Assembly (NCBI GenBank): GCA_035525495.1
Contig: DATLED010000058.1
Location: 135,100-199,099 of the forward strand
Source: DATLED01 sp035525495
GTDB taxonomy: Bacteria; Actinomycetota; Acidimicrobiia; Acidimicrobiales; CADCTF01
Reading direction: 5' to 3'
Length of the DNA: 64,000 nucleotides
Under the pieces are notes generated by a model, which saw nothing but the letters and a program-made list of their open reading frames with translations, did not search any database and was not told the origin of the DNA. The position numbers and the translations under genes are program-made. Of this stretch, positions 52,903-62,620 are shown piece by piece. Each line of letters begins with the position of its first letter. Position 1 is the first letter of the stretch.

Positions 52903-53157
52903 GTGACACAAGGATGGGGCAGCGAGGTGAGTTCCGTGTTCGAAGCCACCCCGGCAAGCGTGGCCGAGGCCCGGAGGTTCGTGACGTCCACGCTCGGTGG
53001 ATGTCAGGCGACGACGGTCGATGACGCCGCGCCGTTGACCTCAGAGCTCGCGACGAACGCCGACCTGCGCCGCGACGGCCCGCCGGCCGCGACCCGGGCG
53101 CGCGATCGCCGGCGACACTCGTGGTCGTCTGCGCGGAAGCCCACGGTCTGGGCGTAG
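52903..53157 (+). pseudogene. Truncated RsbW-like anti-sigma ATPase fragment
   Basis: Read from GTG 52903 after AGGAG, the 84-residue frame opens VFEATPASVAEARRFVTSTL and reaches DDAAPLTSELATNA, the N-box helix of the HATPase_c fold used by RsbW/SpoIIAB-type Ser kinases. The following sequence (DLRRDGPPAATRARDRR) departs from the family, so the G1/G2 boxes are missing and it cannot bind ATP normally. It sits directly before a SpoIIE-type phosphatase, the usual partner of such kinases. Confidence 0.6.
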
Positions 53158-53168
53158 CGTTCGTAGGA

Positions 53169-54440
53169 ATGGCGGACGACGGACCGATGGCGCACACCCT
53201 CGACCTCAGCAAGCTGCTGTCCATCGCGGAGGACACGCCGCCGGTGGATTCGATCGACGTGGTCGCCGACGAGCTGCGGCGCAGCATCGGCGGTCGTCAC
53301 GTCAGCCTCCTGATCACGAACTTCAGCGGGACCGGCCTCGTGCGCGTGTCGCACGTGGGCGCGACGGCCGACGAGGACGATGGCCGCCACCGCACGGAGG
53401 CGGTCCTGCTTGCTGGTTCGGTCTATGAGTCGGCGATGTTCAGCCAGACACCCGGAGTCGTGGCCGCCTCCGGGGGGTGGATGGTCCTGGCCCCGATCAC
53501 CGAGCGGGGCGATGCGATCGGGCTCCTGGAGGTGTCGCTCCAGCGAGAGCCGGATGACGCGACCGTTGCCCACGTGGCCGCGGCCGCGCACGCCCTCGCA
53601 TACCTGCTGATCGCTTCGAGGCGGCACACCGATGTCTACGAGTGGGCGCAGCGAGATGTGGCGTTCTCCCTCGCCGCGGAGGTGCAGCGTCGGCTTCTCC
53701 CATCGGCGTACACGGTCGAGGGTGGACACTTCACGCTCGCCGGATGGTTGGAGCCGGCGCACCGCGTCGGCGGCGACACCTTCGACTACTGCGTCGACCG
53801 CGAGTACCTCTACGCATCGATGACCGATGCGATGGGCCACGGCGTGGCGGCGGCGCTGCTCGCGACCCTTGTCGTGGGAAGCCTCCGCAACAGCCGACGA
53901 GGTGGGGCGACGCCCTCGGAACAGGCCGACGCCGCCAACGAGGCGATGCTGGAGAGCGCGGGGAGCGACCAGTTCGTGACCGGGCAGCTCCTCCGGATCT
54001 CCCTTGCGGACGGCGGCGTCGAGTTCGTCAACGCCGGGCACCCGAGCCCCTACCTCGTCCGTGACGATGCGGCGAGCGAGGTCGTCATCAACGACCCTCA
54101 GCTCCCCTTCGGGATCGTCGACCGTGCGTACAAGACCCAGACCGCCCAGCTGCGACCCGGCGATCGCCTCGTGCTGGTGACCGATGGATACCTCGAACGC
54201 AACGCCGTCCGCCTCGATCTGTCGGAACTCCTGGCGACGTCGGTCGACCGGCACCCTCGGGAGGTCGTCCGGGAGCTCGCGGGGAAGGTGCTCGCCGCAA
54301 CCGAGGGCAACCTCCTCGACGATGCAACCATCCTGTGCATCGACTGGTACGGGGAGCCGACTCGTCGCGACGCGACCAACGGCGCCGACGCGGCTCGCGC
54401 GACAGGTCCCGCGGGTGGCAACGTTCCGGAGCCGTCGTAG
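53169..54440 (+). CDS. GAF-SpoIIE (PP2C-type) serine phosphatase
   Basis: The 423-residue protein starts at ATG 53169. A GAF-like sensor occupies about residues 15-160. The PP2C_SIG domain follows QRRLLPSAY: metal-binding GGDTFDYCVD, TDAMGHGVAAALLATL, FVNAGHPSPYLV, LVTDGYLE and LLDDATILCID. Such enzymes dephosphorylate anti-anti-sigma factors in partner-switching signalling. It is separated by only 76 bp from the ABC exporter genes and faces a second phosphatase on their far side. Confidence 0.85.
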   Translation: MADDGPMAHTLDLSKLLSIAEDTPPVDSIDVVADELRRSIGGRHVSLLITNFSGTGLVRVSHVGATADEDDGRHRTEAVLLAGSVYESAMFSQTPGVVAASGGWMVLAPITERGDAIGLLEVSLQREPDDATVAHVAAAAHALAYLLIASRRHTDVYEWAQRDVAFSLAAEVQRRLLPSAYTVEGGHFTLAGWLEPAHRVGGDTFDYCVDREYLYASMTDAMGHGVAAALLATLVVGSLRNSRRGGATPSEQADAANEAMLESAGSDQFVTGQLLRISLADGGVEFVNAGHPSPYLVRDDAASEVVINDPQLPFGIVDRAYKTQTAQLRPGDRLVLVTDGYLERNAVRLDLSELLATSVDRHPREVVRELAGKVLAATEGNLLDDATILCIDWYGEPTRRDATNGADAARATGPAGGNVPEPS

Positions 54441-54516
54441 GGGGCGGCGCTTCGGCACCGTGATGCCCGAAACTCCGGTGCCGACGCCGACGCACCGTCG
54501 GTAGCGTCGAGCGACA

Positions 54517-56265
54517 ATGGGAATCGGGGACTGGCGTCGGCTCATCGAGACGTACCTGCGGCCTCATCGCAGGCTGGTCGCGCTCCTGGCGACGACCTTG
54601 TTCGTCACCATCGGTCTCCAGGTGACGACCCCACAGCTGGTACGGGTCTTCATCGACCGGGCGACCGATCCCACGGCGGCGTCCGGGAGCCTCACCGCCA
54701 TCACCGCCGTCTACGTCACGGCCGTCCTCCTTCAACAGATGTTCCGGATCGCCACCGCGTATCTCAGCGAGGTCGTCGGCTGGCTCAGCACGAACGAGCT
54801 GCGCGCCGATCTCCTGGAGCACTGCCTCGCTCTCGACCCGGCCTTCCACGAGACGCACAGCCCCGGCGAACTGATCGAAAGGGTCGACGGCGACCTCAAC
54901 GGGCTCAGCGTCTTCTTCGCCGAGTTCCTGCTCAACGTCCTCGGCAGCGCGCTCCTCCTCGTCGCCGTCCTCGTCGTCGTCTGGTTCCAGGACCCGATCG
55001 CCGGTGGCGTCCTCTCCGGCTTCGCGGTCGTCGCCCTCGTCGCCCTCGTCGCCGTCCGCCGCATCTCGGCCGGCGCGTGGCAACAGGCTCGGGAGGACTC
55101 TGCGCTCCTGTTCGGCTACCTCGAGGAGCGACTCGCCGGAACGCAGGACATCCGGTCGTGCGCCGCCGAGAACCACACGCTGCGCGGCTTCTACGACCGG
55201 GCCCGCAACCGTCTCTGGAGCACGAGTCGCGCCCGCGTCCGCGACGCGACACCCCAGGCGGTCAACAACGTCATCGCCGGATTGGCCAACGCCGTCGCCT
55301 TCGTGGTGCCGGCCCTTCTCGTGCGCCGCAGCGAGTTGACGGTGGGTTCGGCGTTCGTCCTCTACTTCTACACGCAGCTCCTGATGCAGCCGCTCACGAA
55401 CGTGTCACGTCAGGTCGAGCAACTGCAGCAGGCCATCGCCGGCGGCCGTCGAGTCCTCGAGCTCCTCGGCATCGACAGCCGCATCGTCGACGGGACGGGC
55501 CCCGACCTCCCGCCGAGCGGCGCTCCCCTCGCCGTCGCCTATCGCGGCGTGCGCTTCGGATACGGCGAGGACCCCGACGTCCTCCACGACGTCGACCTCC
55601 ACGTCGAGCCGGGGCACGTCCTCGGAATCGTCGGGCGGACCGGAAGCGGCAAGTCGAGCCTGGCCCGCCTGCTCGTCCGTTTCCACGACGTCCGCGCGGG
55701 TGGCGTCGAGGTCGGTGGCATCGACGTTCGCACGCTCGCCCGCCACCAGCTGCGCGACCGGGTTGCGCTCGTGACCCAGGAGGTCCACGTCCTGCGGGCG
55801 ACGGTGCGCGACAACCTGACGCTCTTCGATCCCGCTCGGGCGGACGCAGACATCCTCCGGGCCATCGATCGCCTCGGGCTCGGACCGTGGTTCGCCAAGC
55901 TGGCCGACGGCCTCGACACGATCGTGCGGGAGGGGGGTGCCGGCATGTCCGCGGGAGAGGCGCAGCTGCTCTCGTTCGGACGGGCCTTCCTCGCCGATCC
56001 TGCGGTCGTCGTGCTCGACGAGGCGAGCTCCCGACTCGATCCTGCGACGGAGGCGCTCCTCGAACATGCGGTCGACGCGCTGCTCGAGGGGCGGACGGGG
56101 ATCCTCATCGCCCACCGCCTCTCCACCCTCGAGCGGTGCGACACGATCTGCGTCCTGGAGCACGGACGGGTCGTCGAGCACGGCGCCCGGCGCGACCTCG
56201 CCGCCGACCCGGCGTCACGCTTCGGTGCGCTGCTGCGCACCGGTCTCGACGTGGTCCCGGGATGA
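54517..56265 (+). CDS. Heterodimeric ABC exporter subunit 1 (consensus Walker B, degenerate signature)
   Basis: The 582-residue half-transporter starts at ATG 54517. Six hydrophobic helices span about residues 15-300. The ATPase has Walker A VGRTGSGKSS (about 372-381), an altered signature MSAGEAQ (about 476) instead of LSGGQ, Walker B VVVLDEASS with catalytic Glu (about 497) and His switch IAHRLST. It overlaps subunit 2 by 4 bp (ATGA). The defects are complementary to those of subunit 2. Confidence 0.9.
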   Translation: MGIGDWRRLIETYLRPHRRLVALLATTLFVTIGLQVTTPQLVRVFIDRATDPTAASGSLTAITAVYVTAVLLQQMFRIATAYLSEVVGWLSTNELRADLLEHCLALDPAFHETHSPGELIERVDGDLNGLSVFFAEFLLNVLGSALLLVAVLVVVWFQDPIAGGVLSGFAVVALVALVAVRRISAGAWQQAREDSALLFGYLEERLAGTQDIRSCAAENHTLRGFYDRARNRLWSTSRARVRDATPQAVNNVIAGLANAVAFVVPALLVRRSELTVGSAFVLYFYTQLLMQPLTNVSRQVEQLQQAIAGGRRVLELLGIDSRIVDGTGPDLPPSGAPLAVAYRGVRFGYGEDPDVLHDVDLHVEPGHVLGIVGRTGSGKSSLARLLVRFHDVRAGGVEVGGIDVRTLARHQLRDRVALVTQEVHVLRATVRDNLTLFDPARADADILRAIDRLGLGPWFAKLADGLDTIVREGGAGMSAGEAQLLSFGRAFLADPAVVVLDEASSRLDPATEALLEHAVDALLEGRTGILIAHRLSTLERCDTICVLEHGRVVEHGARRDLAADPASRFGALLRTGLDVVPG

Positions 56266-58061
56266 CGACGGCCGCAGCGTCGACGTCGCCATGGCCGTCG
56301 TGGCGCTACGCGTGGCGGCTCCACCGCTTCCGGCCGAAGCGCCAGCTCATCAACCTCGCCGGCGTGTTCGTGGGTTGGGGCGCCAACATCCTCCCCGGGG
56401 TGGCCGCCAAGATCGTCTTCGATCGGCTGCCGGGGCTGCACCCCGGGTCATCGCTCGCCTGGCTGGCATGGCCGCTGGCCCTCATCGCCGTGCGATCCGT
56501 CGCCGGCATCGTCACGGGCTACACGCTGCAAGCGACGAACGGCGCGTTCGCGTACGCCAACGCGGCGATGATCCAGCGGAACCTGCTGCGGCGGATCCTC
56601 GAGCTGCCCGGCGGGCGCGCGCTCCCGTCCTCACCCGGGGAGACCATCAGCCGCTTCCGCGACGACACCGAGCCGGTGATCTGGTACCCGATCCTGTTCA
56701 ACAACGTCATCGGGTCCACGGTCGTCGGTGCGGGCGCGATCGCCGTCATGGCGACGATCAGCCCGTCGGTGACGCTCGTGGTCGTCCTCCCCCTCGCCTT
56801 CGTCGTCGCCATCGTCGAGGCGGCGCGGACCCGCATCGTGGCCTACCGCCAGGCGAACCGGGTGCGGACGTCGGAGGTCACGGGATTCGTCGGCGACGTC
56901 TTCGCCGGCGTGCAGTCCATCCAGGCGGCGAACGCCGAGGCCCGCGTCGTCACCCGCTTCCGCGACCTCAACGCCCGGCGACGGAAGGCGGCGGTCCGCG
57001 ACCGGCTGCTGGAGGAGCTGCTGCGGGGCTCGTTCTGGGTCGTGAACCTCGGCACCGCCGTCGTCCTCGTGTTCGCAGGGCGTCGGCTCGGTGGCCGCGC
57101 CTTCAGCGTCGGCGACTTCGCCCTGTTCGTGTCGTACCTGTCGATCTTCGAGATCGTCGTTCGGGATCTCGGCGCCGGCCTGACCGGCTACCGCCAGCTC
57201 GGCGTGTCCTTCCGGCGGATGCACGAGTTGCTCCAGGGGCGGCCGCCGGCGACGTTGGTGACGAACGACGAGATCCACGAGCGGGGACCGCTGCCGTCGC
57301 CCCGCCCGCCCGCGCTCGAGGTCGAGCCGCTGCGCGAGCTGCGCATCTCGGGTCTTCGCTACCGGCAAGGAGACGGGGGCGACGACCGCGGCGGTGCGGG
57401 GATCGACGACGTCGACCTCACACTGGAGGGAGGCTCGTTCACGGTCGTGACCGGCCGAATCGGTTCTGGGAAGACCACGCTCCTCCAGAGCATCCTCGGC
57501 CTCGTGCCGGCGACGGGCGAGCGATCGTGGAACGGACGGACGATCACCGATGCCGCGGCGTTCCTCGTCCCGCCGCGCACGGCGTACACGCCACAGGTGC
57601 CGCAGCTGTTCAGCACGACGCTCGAGGACAACGTCCTCCTCGGGTTCGACGGCGACGTGGCGCGTGCGGTCCGACTGGCGGTCCTCGACGACGACGTGGA
57701 CGAGATGCCGGAAGGGCTGGCGACGCGCATCGGGTCCCGTGGCGTGCGACTCTCCGGCGGTCAGATCCAGCGGACGGCGGCGGCGCGGATGTTCGTCCGT
57801 GACGCCGAGCTGCTCGTGTGTGACGACCTGTCGAGCGCCCTCGACGTGGAGACGGAGGCGGCGCTGTGGGATCGCGTGCTCGGCGAGGAGCGGCGGACGG
57901 TGCTCGCCGTCTCGCATCGACGGGCCGTGCAGCGACGAGCCGATCAGGTGGTGGTGCTCCGCGACGGTCGCATCGAGGACTGCGGCCCGCTCGACGCCCT
58001 GCTCGGCCGGTGTGACGAGATGCGACGACTGTGGCGTTTGGAGGCGCTGGTGGAGCGTTGA
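56262..58061 (+). CDS. Heterodimeric ABC exporter subunit 2 (consensus signature, degenerate Walker B)
   Basis: The 599-residue half-transporter starts at ATG 56262. The ATPase has Walker A TGRIGSGKTT (about 397), a canonical LSGGQIQR (about 497), but Walker B is LLVCDDLSS, with Asp in place of the catalytic Glu. The His switch is VSHRRAV. Combined with subunit 1 this gives one full hydrolytic site (subunit 1 Walker A/B with subunit 2 signature) and one degenerate site, as in TM287/288 and BmrCD. Confidence 0.9.
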   Translation: MTTAAASTSPWPSWRYAWRLHRFRPKRQLINLAGVFVGWGANILPGVAAKIVFDRLPGLHPGSSLAWLAWPLALIAVRSVAGIVTGYTLQATNGAFAYANAAMIQRNLLRRILELPGGRALPSSPGETISRFRDDTEPVIWYPILFNNVIGSTVVGAGAIAVMATISPSVTLVVVLPLAFVVAIVEAARTRIVAYRQANRVRTSEVTGFVGDVFAGVQSIQAANAEARVVTRFRDLNARRRKAAVRDRLLEELLRGSFWVVNLGTAVVLVFAGRRLGGRAFSVGDFALFVSYLSIFEIVVRDLGAGLTGYRQLGVSFRRMHELLQGRPPATLVTNDEIHERGPLPSPRPPALEVEPLRELRISGLRYRQGDGGDDRGGAGIDDVDLTLEGGSFTVVTGRIGSGKTTLLQSILGLVPATGERSWNGRTITDAAAFLVPPRTAYTPQVPQLFSTTLEDNVLLGFDGDVARAVRLAVLDDDVDEMPEGLATRIGSRGVRLSGGQIQRTAAARMFVRDAELLVCDDLSSALDVETEAALWDRVLGEERRTVLAVSHRRAVQRRADQVVVLRDGRIEDCGPLDALLGRCDEMRRLWRLEALVER

Positions 58062-58092
58062 CTAGAACCTCCACCGTGAAGCGACGCCGGCG

Positions 58093-59817
58093 ATGACCGA
58101 TCCCGATGCCGACGTTCGCATCGAGAGCCGCGTGCTGCTCGACGGTCTCATCGACGCGGTCCTGATCGCCGACCACGCAGGGGTGATCCGGTATGCGAAC
58201 CCGGCCGTCGCCCGCCTCCTGAAGACGGACGTCTCGGACCTCCGAGGTCGGCCGCTCACCATGATCATCCCCGAGCGGCTTCGCCAACAGCACATGGCGG
58301 GTCTCGCCCGTTACCTGTCGAGCGGAACGCCGCACCTGATCGGTGGCGCTCCGGTGCGACTTCCCGTGTTGCGGGCGGACGGCACCGAGATCGACATCGA
58401 CCTCAGCCTGAGCGCCCACCGCACCGACGACGGCGAAGAGGTGTTCCTCGGGACGCTCCGGGATCTCGGCGACCGCATCGAGCTCGAGCGGCAGCGGGCG
58501 ATCGCCTCGTACCTCGGAACGAGCCGGGAGGTCATGACCCGTCTCGTCACCGGCCCCGAGCCCATCACCGTCGAAGACGCCGCACCCGTCCTGTTGGCCA
58601 CTCTCGGGGAGGGCCTGGGCTGGGACGGTGGGTCCGTCTGGACGTTCGACCTCGACCGCCGCGAGCTTCGGGCGATCGCCACGTGGTCGGCGAACGGAGA
58701 CGACCTGGCGGCGGTGATGACCCGCGGCGTCGTCATGCAGGTCGGCGAAGGACTCCCGGGAACCGTCGCGCTGGCGGCCGAGCCGAGCTGGATCGAGACG
58801 GTCTCGACCGAGTCGATCTTCATCCGCCAGGAGCGCGCCCGAGACGTGGGAGTTCGCTCGTGCTTTGCCTTCCCGGTCTTCGTCGGTGGCGAGGTCCACG
58901 CCGTCGTCGAGATGTACAGCCGCGCGCCACAGGGACCGGAACCCGAGCTCCTTGCGATCCTCCAGGCAGCGGGCCTCGAGATCGGGCGCCACCTCGAGCG
59001 CGCCCAGGCTCGGAGACATCTCGTGGAGATGGCCGAGGCCCTGCAGTCGAGCCTGCTGCCGCCGCTCTCGCCGGTCGTCCCCGGGCTGGACGTGGCCGTG
59101 CGCTATCGCGCCTCCGGTGGGGCAGGACAGATCGGCGGCGACTTCTTCGACGTCTTCCCGCTGCCGGACGGCGCGTGGGCGGTCCTGATCGGCGACGTCT
59201 CCGGTCGTGGACCCCGCGCGGCAGCGCTGACCGCGCTGGCGCGATACACCCTTCGGGCCGCCGCGATCGGCGCAGAGTCGCCGCGCGCCGTGCTGGCGAT
59301 GCTGAACGACGTCGTCCGGCGGGAGCTCGAGACGGCCTACGAAGGAGACGAGCGGTTCCTGACCGTCGCCTACCTGACGATCGTTCCGAACCCCGACGGG
59401 CTCGAGGTCCGCATCGCCTGCGGCGGGCACCCGTTCCCGCTCGCCCGCAGAGCGGACGGGACGGTCGAAGAGGTCCGATGCCAGGGTGACCTCATCGGGG
59501 CCTTCGACGTCCACGAATCCCGTGATGAAGCCGTGCAGCTCCGGCCCGACGACATGCTGGTCCTGGTCACCGATGGCGTCCTCGAGGCGAGGCACGAGCA
59601 ACAGGAGTTCGGCGTGGACGGACTGCGGGCCGTGCTGTCGTCGCCGCACGTGTCGGACGCGTCAGGCCTCGCCGACTCGATCGAGGAAGCGGTCCTCGAT
59701 CACCTCGGCGGCAACGGACAGGACGACCTCGCGATCGTCGTCCTGCGGCTGCCGCCCGCCCTCGAGGACGCCTCGAGCTCGACGATCGACGTTCAGGTGG
59801 CCGAGCTCAACGTTTGA
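58093..59817 (+). CDS. PAS-GAF-SpoIIE (PP2C-type) serine phosphatase
   Basis: The 574-residue protein starts at ATG 58093, 31 bp after the ABC genes. A PAS domain (about residues 15-125, LIDAVLIADHAGVIRYANPAV), a GAF domain (about 150-300, SVWTFDLDRRELRAIA to LEIGRHLE) and a PP2C_SIG domain (about 330-560) follow. The metal sites are intact: IGGDFFDVFPLPDG, LIGDVSGRGPRAAAL, CGGHPFPLA, LVTDGVLEARHE and NGQDDLAIVVLR. It resembles RsbU/RsbP-type environmental phosphatases. It is probably co-transcribed with the exporter. Confidence 0.88.
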   Translation: MTDPDADVRIESRVLLDGLIDAVLIADHAGVIRYANPAVARLLKTDVSDLRGRPLTMIIPERLRQQHMAGLARYLSSGTPHLIGGAPVRLPVLRADGTEIDIDLSLSAHRTDDGEEVFLGTLRDLGDRIELERQRAIASYLGTSREVMTRLVTGPEPITVEDAAPVLLATLGEGLGWDGGSVWTFDLDRRELRAIATWSANGDDLAAVMTRGVVMQVGEGLPGTVALAAEPSWIETVSTESIFIRQERARDVGVRSCFAFPVFVGGEVHAVVEMYSRAPQGPEPELLAILQAAGLEIGRHLERAQARRHLVEMAEALQSSLLPPLSPVVPGLDVAVRYRASGGAGQIGGDFFDVFPLPDGAWAVLIGDVSGRGPRAAALTALARYTLRAAAIGAESPRAVLAMLNDVVRRELETAYEGDERFLTVAYLTIVPNPDGLEVRIACGGHPFPLARRADGTVEEVRCQGDLIGAFDVHESRDEAVQLRPDDMLVLVTDGVLEARHEQQEFGVDGLRAVLSSPHVSDASGLADSIEEAVLDHLGGNGQDDLAIVVLRLPPALEDASSSTIDVQVAELNV

Positions 59818-60054
59818 GCCGCTGCCGCCCTGGTGACGTCACACGCAGACCGAGCAGACCAGGGGAGCACGACGACGGCCGGCGCGCAGGGCGACGGCGA
59901 TCGACGACCGCTGAATCGGGATGGATCCCATCCGGGCACGACGACGATGCCGTAGAACGCCCGATCATCCGCCGAGGAGGCCATCGTTCTCTCCACGCTC
60001 GAGCACCCCGGAACCTCCGGGGAGCCGCCCGCCCCAATCGAATCGCCTGCGATT

Positions 60055-60990
60055 GTGCCCCACTCCCGGCTGTCCCGCCGGGCGATGGTCATGTTCATCA
60101 CGGTGATCGGTGCCACCGTCGGCCTCGGGGTCGCCTACGTCGCCTTCCGTCCGGACCGGGCGCCGTCGGTGTTCGGCGGGCCGCCGTCGGTCGAGCGCTA
60201 CGACCGTCCCGCCGCCAGCACCGGCAACGAAGGCATCCAGCTCCCGGCGGCGTTCGAGCCGATGTCCCCGACGACAGAGCCACCCTCCGCCCGAGCGGCG
60301 TTGTCGCGTTTCCTGGAAGCCGAGATCGCCGACCTCTCGGGCGAGTCGCCGGACCGCAGCCAGGAATCCTTTGCGCTCCTCGATGCGGACACGCAACGAG
60401 AGCTCGGGTCGGTGGCCGCGTGGCGTCTCACTCGCGCCGAGCGGGTCGTACCGGCCCGCTTCAGCATCGTCGACGAGCGACGGGTCGACCGCCGGATCGA
60501 GCTCACGATCTCGGCCGCTCGCGCGCCGTCGATCACGCCTTTTCGCGGTCTGGTCGCTGCCGAGACCACCGAGGTCTGGGACGTCGCGCCGGTCGGCGAA
60601 GGCACGCCCCGCTGGCGTGTCAGCGGCGGGCGACCGCGCGCCGTCGCCCCGCGTCTTCCGCCCGACGCCCTCGCCGTCGACGCCGTGCAGCGATGGGTCA
60701 CCGGTGCCGCGCAGTGCGACCGATCGATCGTCCAGGTGCAACTCGGCACGGACCTCCTCGGCTCCCCGCAACTGGCCCAGCTCGTGTGCGACTCCAAGGG
60801 GACCTGGCGGGCTGATCGGGCGCAGCCTGTCGGTGATCTCGATGCCATCACCCCCTTCGTCGCCGCGTACGGCAGTGACGTCGGCCGCTGGGGGCGGGGT
60901 GTGACCGTCGGGAACGGCCGCCAGCGCCTCGTCGTCGTCGTCGGGCCCGTCGGCCAGGACTGGCGCGTCATGGGCCTCCTTCCCGCGTAG
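60055..60990 (+). CDS. Membrane-anchored extracellular protein, function unknown
   Basis: The 311-residue protein starts at GTG 60055. A basic stretch (RLSRRA) and one hydrophobic helix (MVMFITVIGATVGLGVAYVAF) near residues 10-31 anchor it, and the rest should be outside the membrane: a Pro/Ser/Thr linker and a mixed alpha/beta domain with two Cys (AAQCDRS and LVCDSK) that could form a disulfide. No family is recognised. It precedes the DUF4331 gene by 118 bp. Confidence 0.6.
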   Translation: MPHSRLSRRAMVMFITVIGATVGLGVAYVAFRPDRAPSVFGGPPSVERYDRPAASTGNEGIQLPAAFEPMSPTTEPPSARAALSRFLEAEIADLSGESPDRSQESFALLDADTQRELGSVAAWRLTRAERVVPARFSIVDERRVDRRIELTISAARAPSITPFRGLVAAETTEVWDVAPVGEGTPRWRVSGGRPRAVAPRLPPDALAVDAVQRWVTGAAQCDRSIVQVQLGTDLLGSPQLAQLVCDSKGTWRADRAQPVGDLDAITPFVAAYGSDVGRWGRGVTVGNGRQRLVVVVGPVGQDWRVMGLLPA

Positions 60991-61108
60991 GGCGGCCCGG
61001 ATCGCAACACCCGCAGCACCGCAGCACCGCAGCAACGGAAGCACCAGCAGCGCCCGCAAGGGGTCTGGCGACCTGAGCGTTCCCACCCACCAACACCAAA
61101 GGACACGC

Positions 61109-62560
61109 ATGCAGAAATCCCGTGGCAAGGTCATCCTCGCCACCGCAGCTGTCGGGACGTTGGGTGTGCTCGGCACACTCGTTCCCGGCGGAGCATCGAG
61201 CCACCGCGAGGCCCCGGCGATCAGCCAGGACCCGTCGGCCGATGCAACCGACCTGTACGCCTTCGTCAGCCCCGAGGATCCCTCGAAGGTGACGTTCATC
61301 GCCAACTACTCGCCGTTGGAGGATCCTTCAGGCGGCCCGAACTTCCATCGCTTCGGCGACGACGTCCAGTACGAGATCAACATCGACAACGACGGCGACG
61401 CCGCGACGGACCTCTCGTACCAGTTCCGCTTCCAGACCCAGGTCCAGAACGCGAAGACGTTCCTCTATGCCACCGGGCCGATCGACTCGGTGACCGATCC
61501 CGACTTCAACATGCGCCAGCTCTATTCGGTCAACGAGGTCCGCGAGGGTGTCGCCGAGCCGAAGGCCCTCATCGGAGGCGCATCGACGGCCCCCGCCAAC
61601 ATCGGACCCCGATCGAACCAGAACTACGAGGCGGTCGCGCAGTCGACGGTCTACCCGTTCGACACCGAGACCGGTCAGGCGAAGGTCTTCGCCGGCCCCC
61701 GTGACGATCCGTTCTTCGTCGACCTCGGCGGTCTGCGTCCGCTCAACAAGGCCCATCTGATCAAGCTGGCCAAGTCGAGCGGTCGCAACTCGGTGGCAGG
61801 GTTCAACGTCCACTCGATCGCACTGCAGGTCCCGATCTCCGAGCTCACCGCAGATCGCAAGGGCACGACCGGTGCCGACGACCCCGACGCCGTGATCGGC
61901 GTCTACACGACGGCCAAGCGGACGACCACCCGGACCATCGGTGCCGACGGCAGCCGCAGCGGCAGCGGTGACCTCGTGAGCGTCTCGCGTCTCGGGAACC
62001 CGCTCGTCAACGAAGTCGTCGTCCCGCTCGGAGCGAAGGACTACTTCAACGGTTCGGACCCGAAGGACGATGCCACCAAGAACGGCGGCGCCTACGTCCC
62101 CCTCGTCACCGATCCCGAGCTGGCGAAGCTGATCCCGGTGCTGTACCCGGGCGTCAACACTCCGCCGGCGCCGAGGAACGACCTCGTGTCGATCTTCCTC
62201 ACCGGCATCGACGGCGTCACCAAGCCGATGAACGCGGGTGACAAGTTCCAGCCGGCCGAGCTGCTCCGCCTCAACATGGGGATCTCGCCCCGTTCGATCG
62301 GCAGGGAGAACCGCCTCGGCGTGCTGGGCGGCGACAACGCCGGGTTCCCGAACGGTCGTCGTCTCGCCGACGACGTCGTCGACATCGCCCTGCGGGCCGT
62401 CGCCGGCGGCACCCCGTTCACGCCCGAGTTCAACCACGCGCCCAACAACGCGCTGACCGACGGCGTCGACAAGAACGACCGGCCCTTCACGTCACGCTTC
62501 CCCTACCTGGCCGAGCCCCATCAGGGCTATGCCAGGCAGCAGCTGACGCCCGGCCGTTGA
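61109..62560 (+). CDS. Secreted DUF4331 family protein
   Basis: The 483-residue protein starts at ATG 61109 after AAAGGA. A signal peptide (MQKSRGKVILATAAVGTLGV to about residue 29) precedes SSHREAPAISQDPSADATDLYAF, the hallmark of DUF4331. Further family features are FGDDVQYEINIDNDGDAATD and GRRLADDVVDIALRAVAGG near the end. Members are extracellular or periplasmic proteins of unknown function, often beside TPR proteins, as here. A strong hairpin follows 32 bp after the stop. Confidence 0.85.
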   Translation: MQKSRGKVILATAAVGTLGVLGTLVPGGASSHREAPAISQDPSADATDLYAFVSPEDPSKVTFIANYSPLEDPSGGPNFHRFGDDVQYEINIDNDGDAATDLSYQFRFQTQVQNAKTFLYATGPIDSVTDPDFNMRQLYSVNEVREGVAEPKALIGGASTAPANIGPRSNQNYEAVAQSTVYPFDTETGQAKVFAGPRDDPFFVDLGGLRPLNKAHLIKLAKSSGRNSVAGFNVHSIALQVPISELTADRKGTTGADDPDAVIGVYTTAKRTTTRTIGADGSRSGSGDLVSVSRLGNPLVNEVVVPLGAKDYFNGSDPKDDATKNGGAYVPLVTDPELAKLIPVLYPGVNTPPAPRNDLVSIFLTGIDGVTKPMNAGDKFQPAELLRLNMGISPRSIGRENRLGVLGGDNAGFPNGRRLADDVVDIALRAVAGGTPFTPEFNHAPNNALTDGVDKNDRPFTSRFPYLAEPHQGYARQQLTPGR

Positions 62561-62592
62561 TCACTGCGTCACCTGTCGCACCGCTGCACGGA

Positions 62593-62620
62593 GAGGGGAC
62601 CCGGGTGACCGGGTCCCCTC
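62593..62620 (+). terminator. Perfect 12-bp hairpin between DUF4331 and TPR genes
   Basis: GAGGGGACCCGG pairs with CCGGGTCCCCTC around the tetraloop GTGA. It can be read as a terminator of the DUF4331 gene. The tetraloop also contains the likely GTG start of the TPR gene, and the 5' arm holds its purine-rich ribosome-binding site, so it could instead control translation. Confidence 0.7.
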
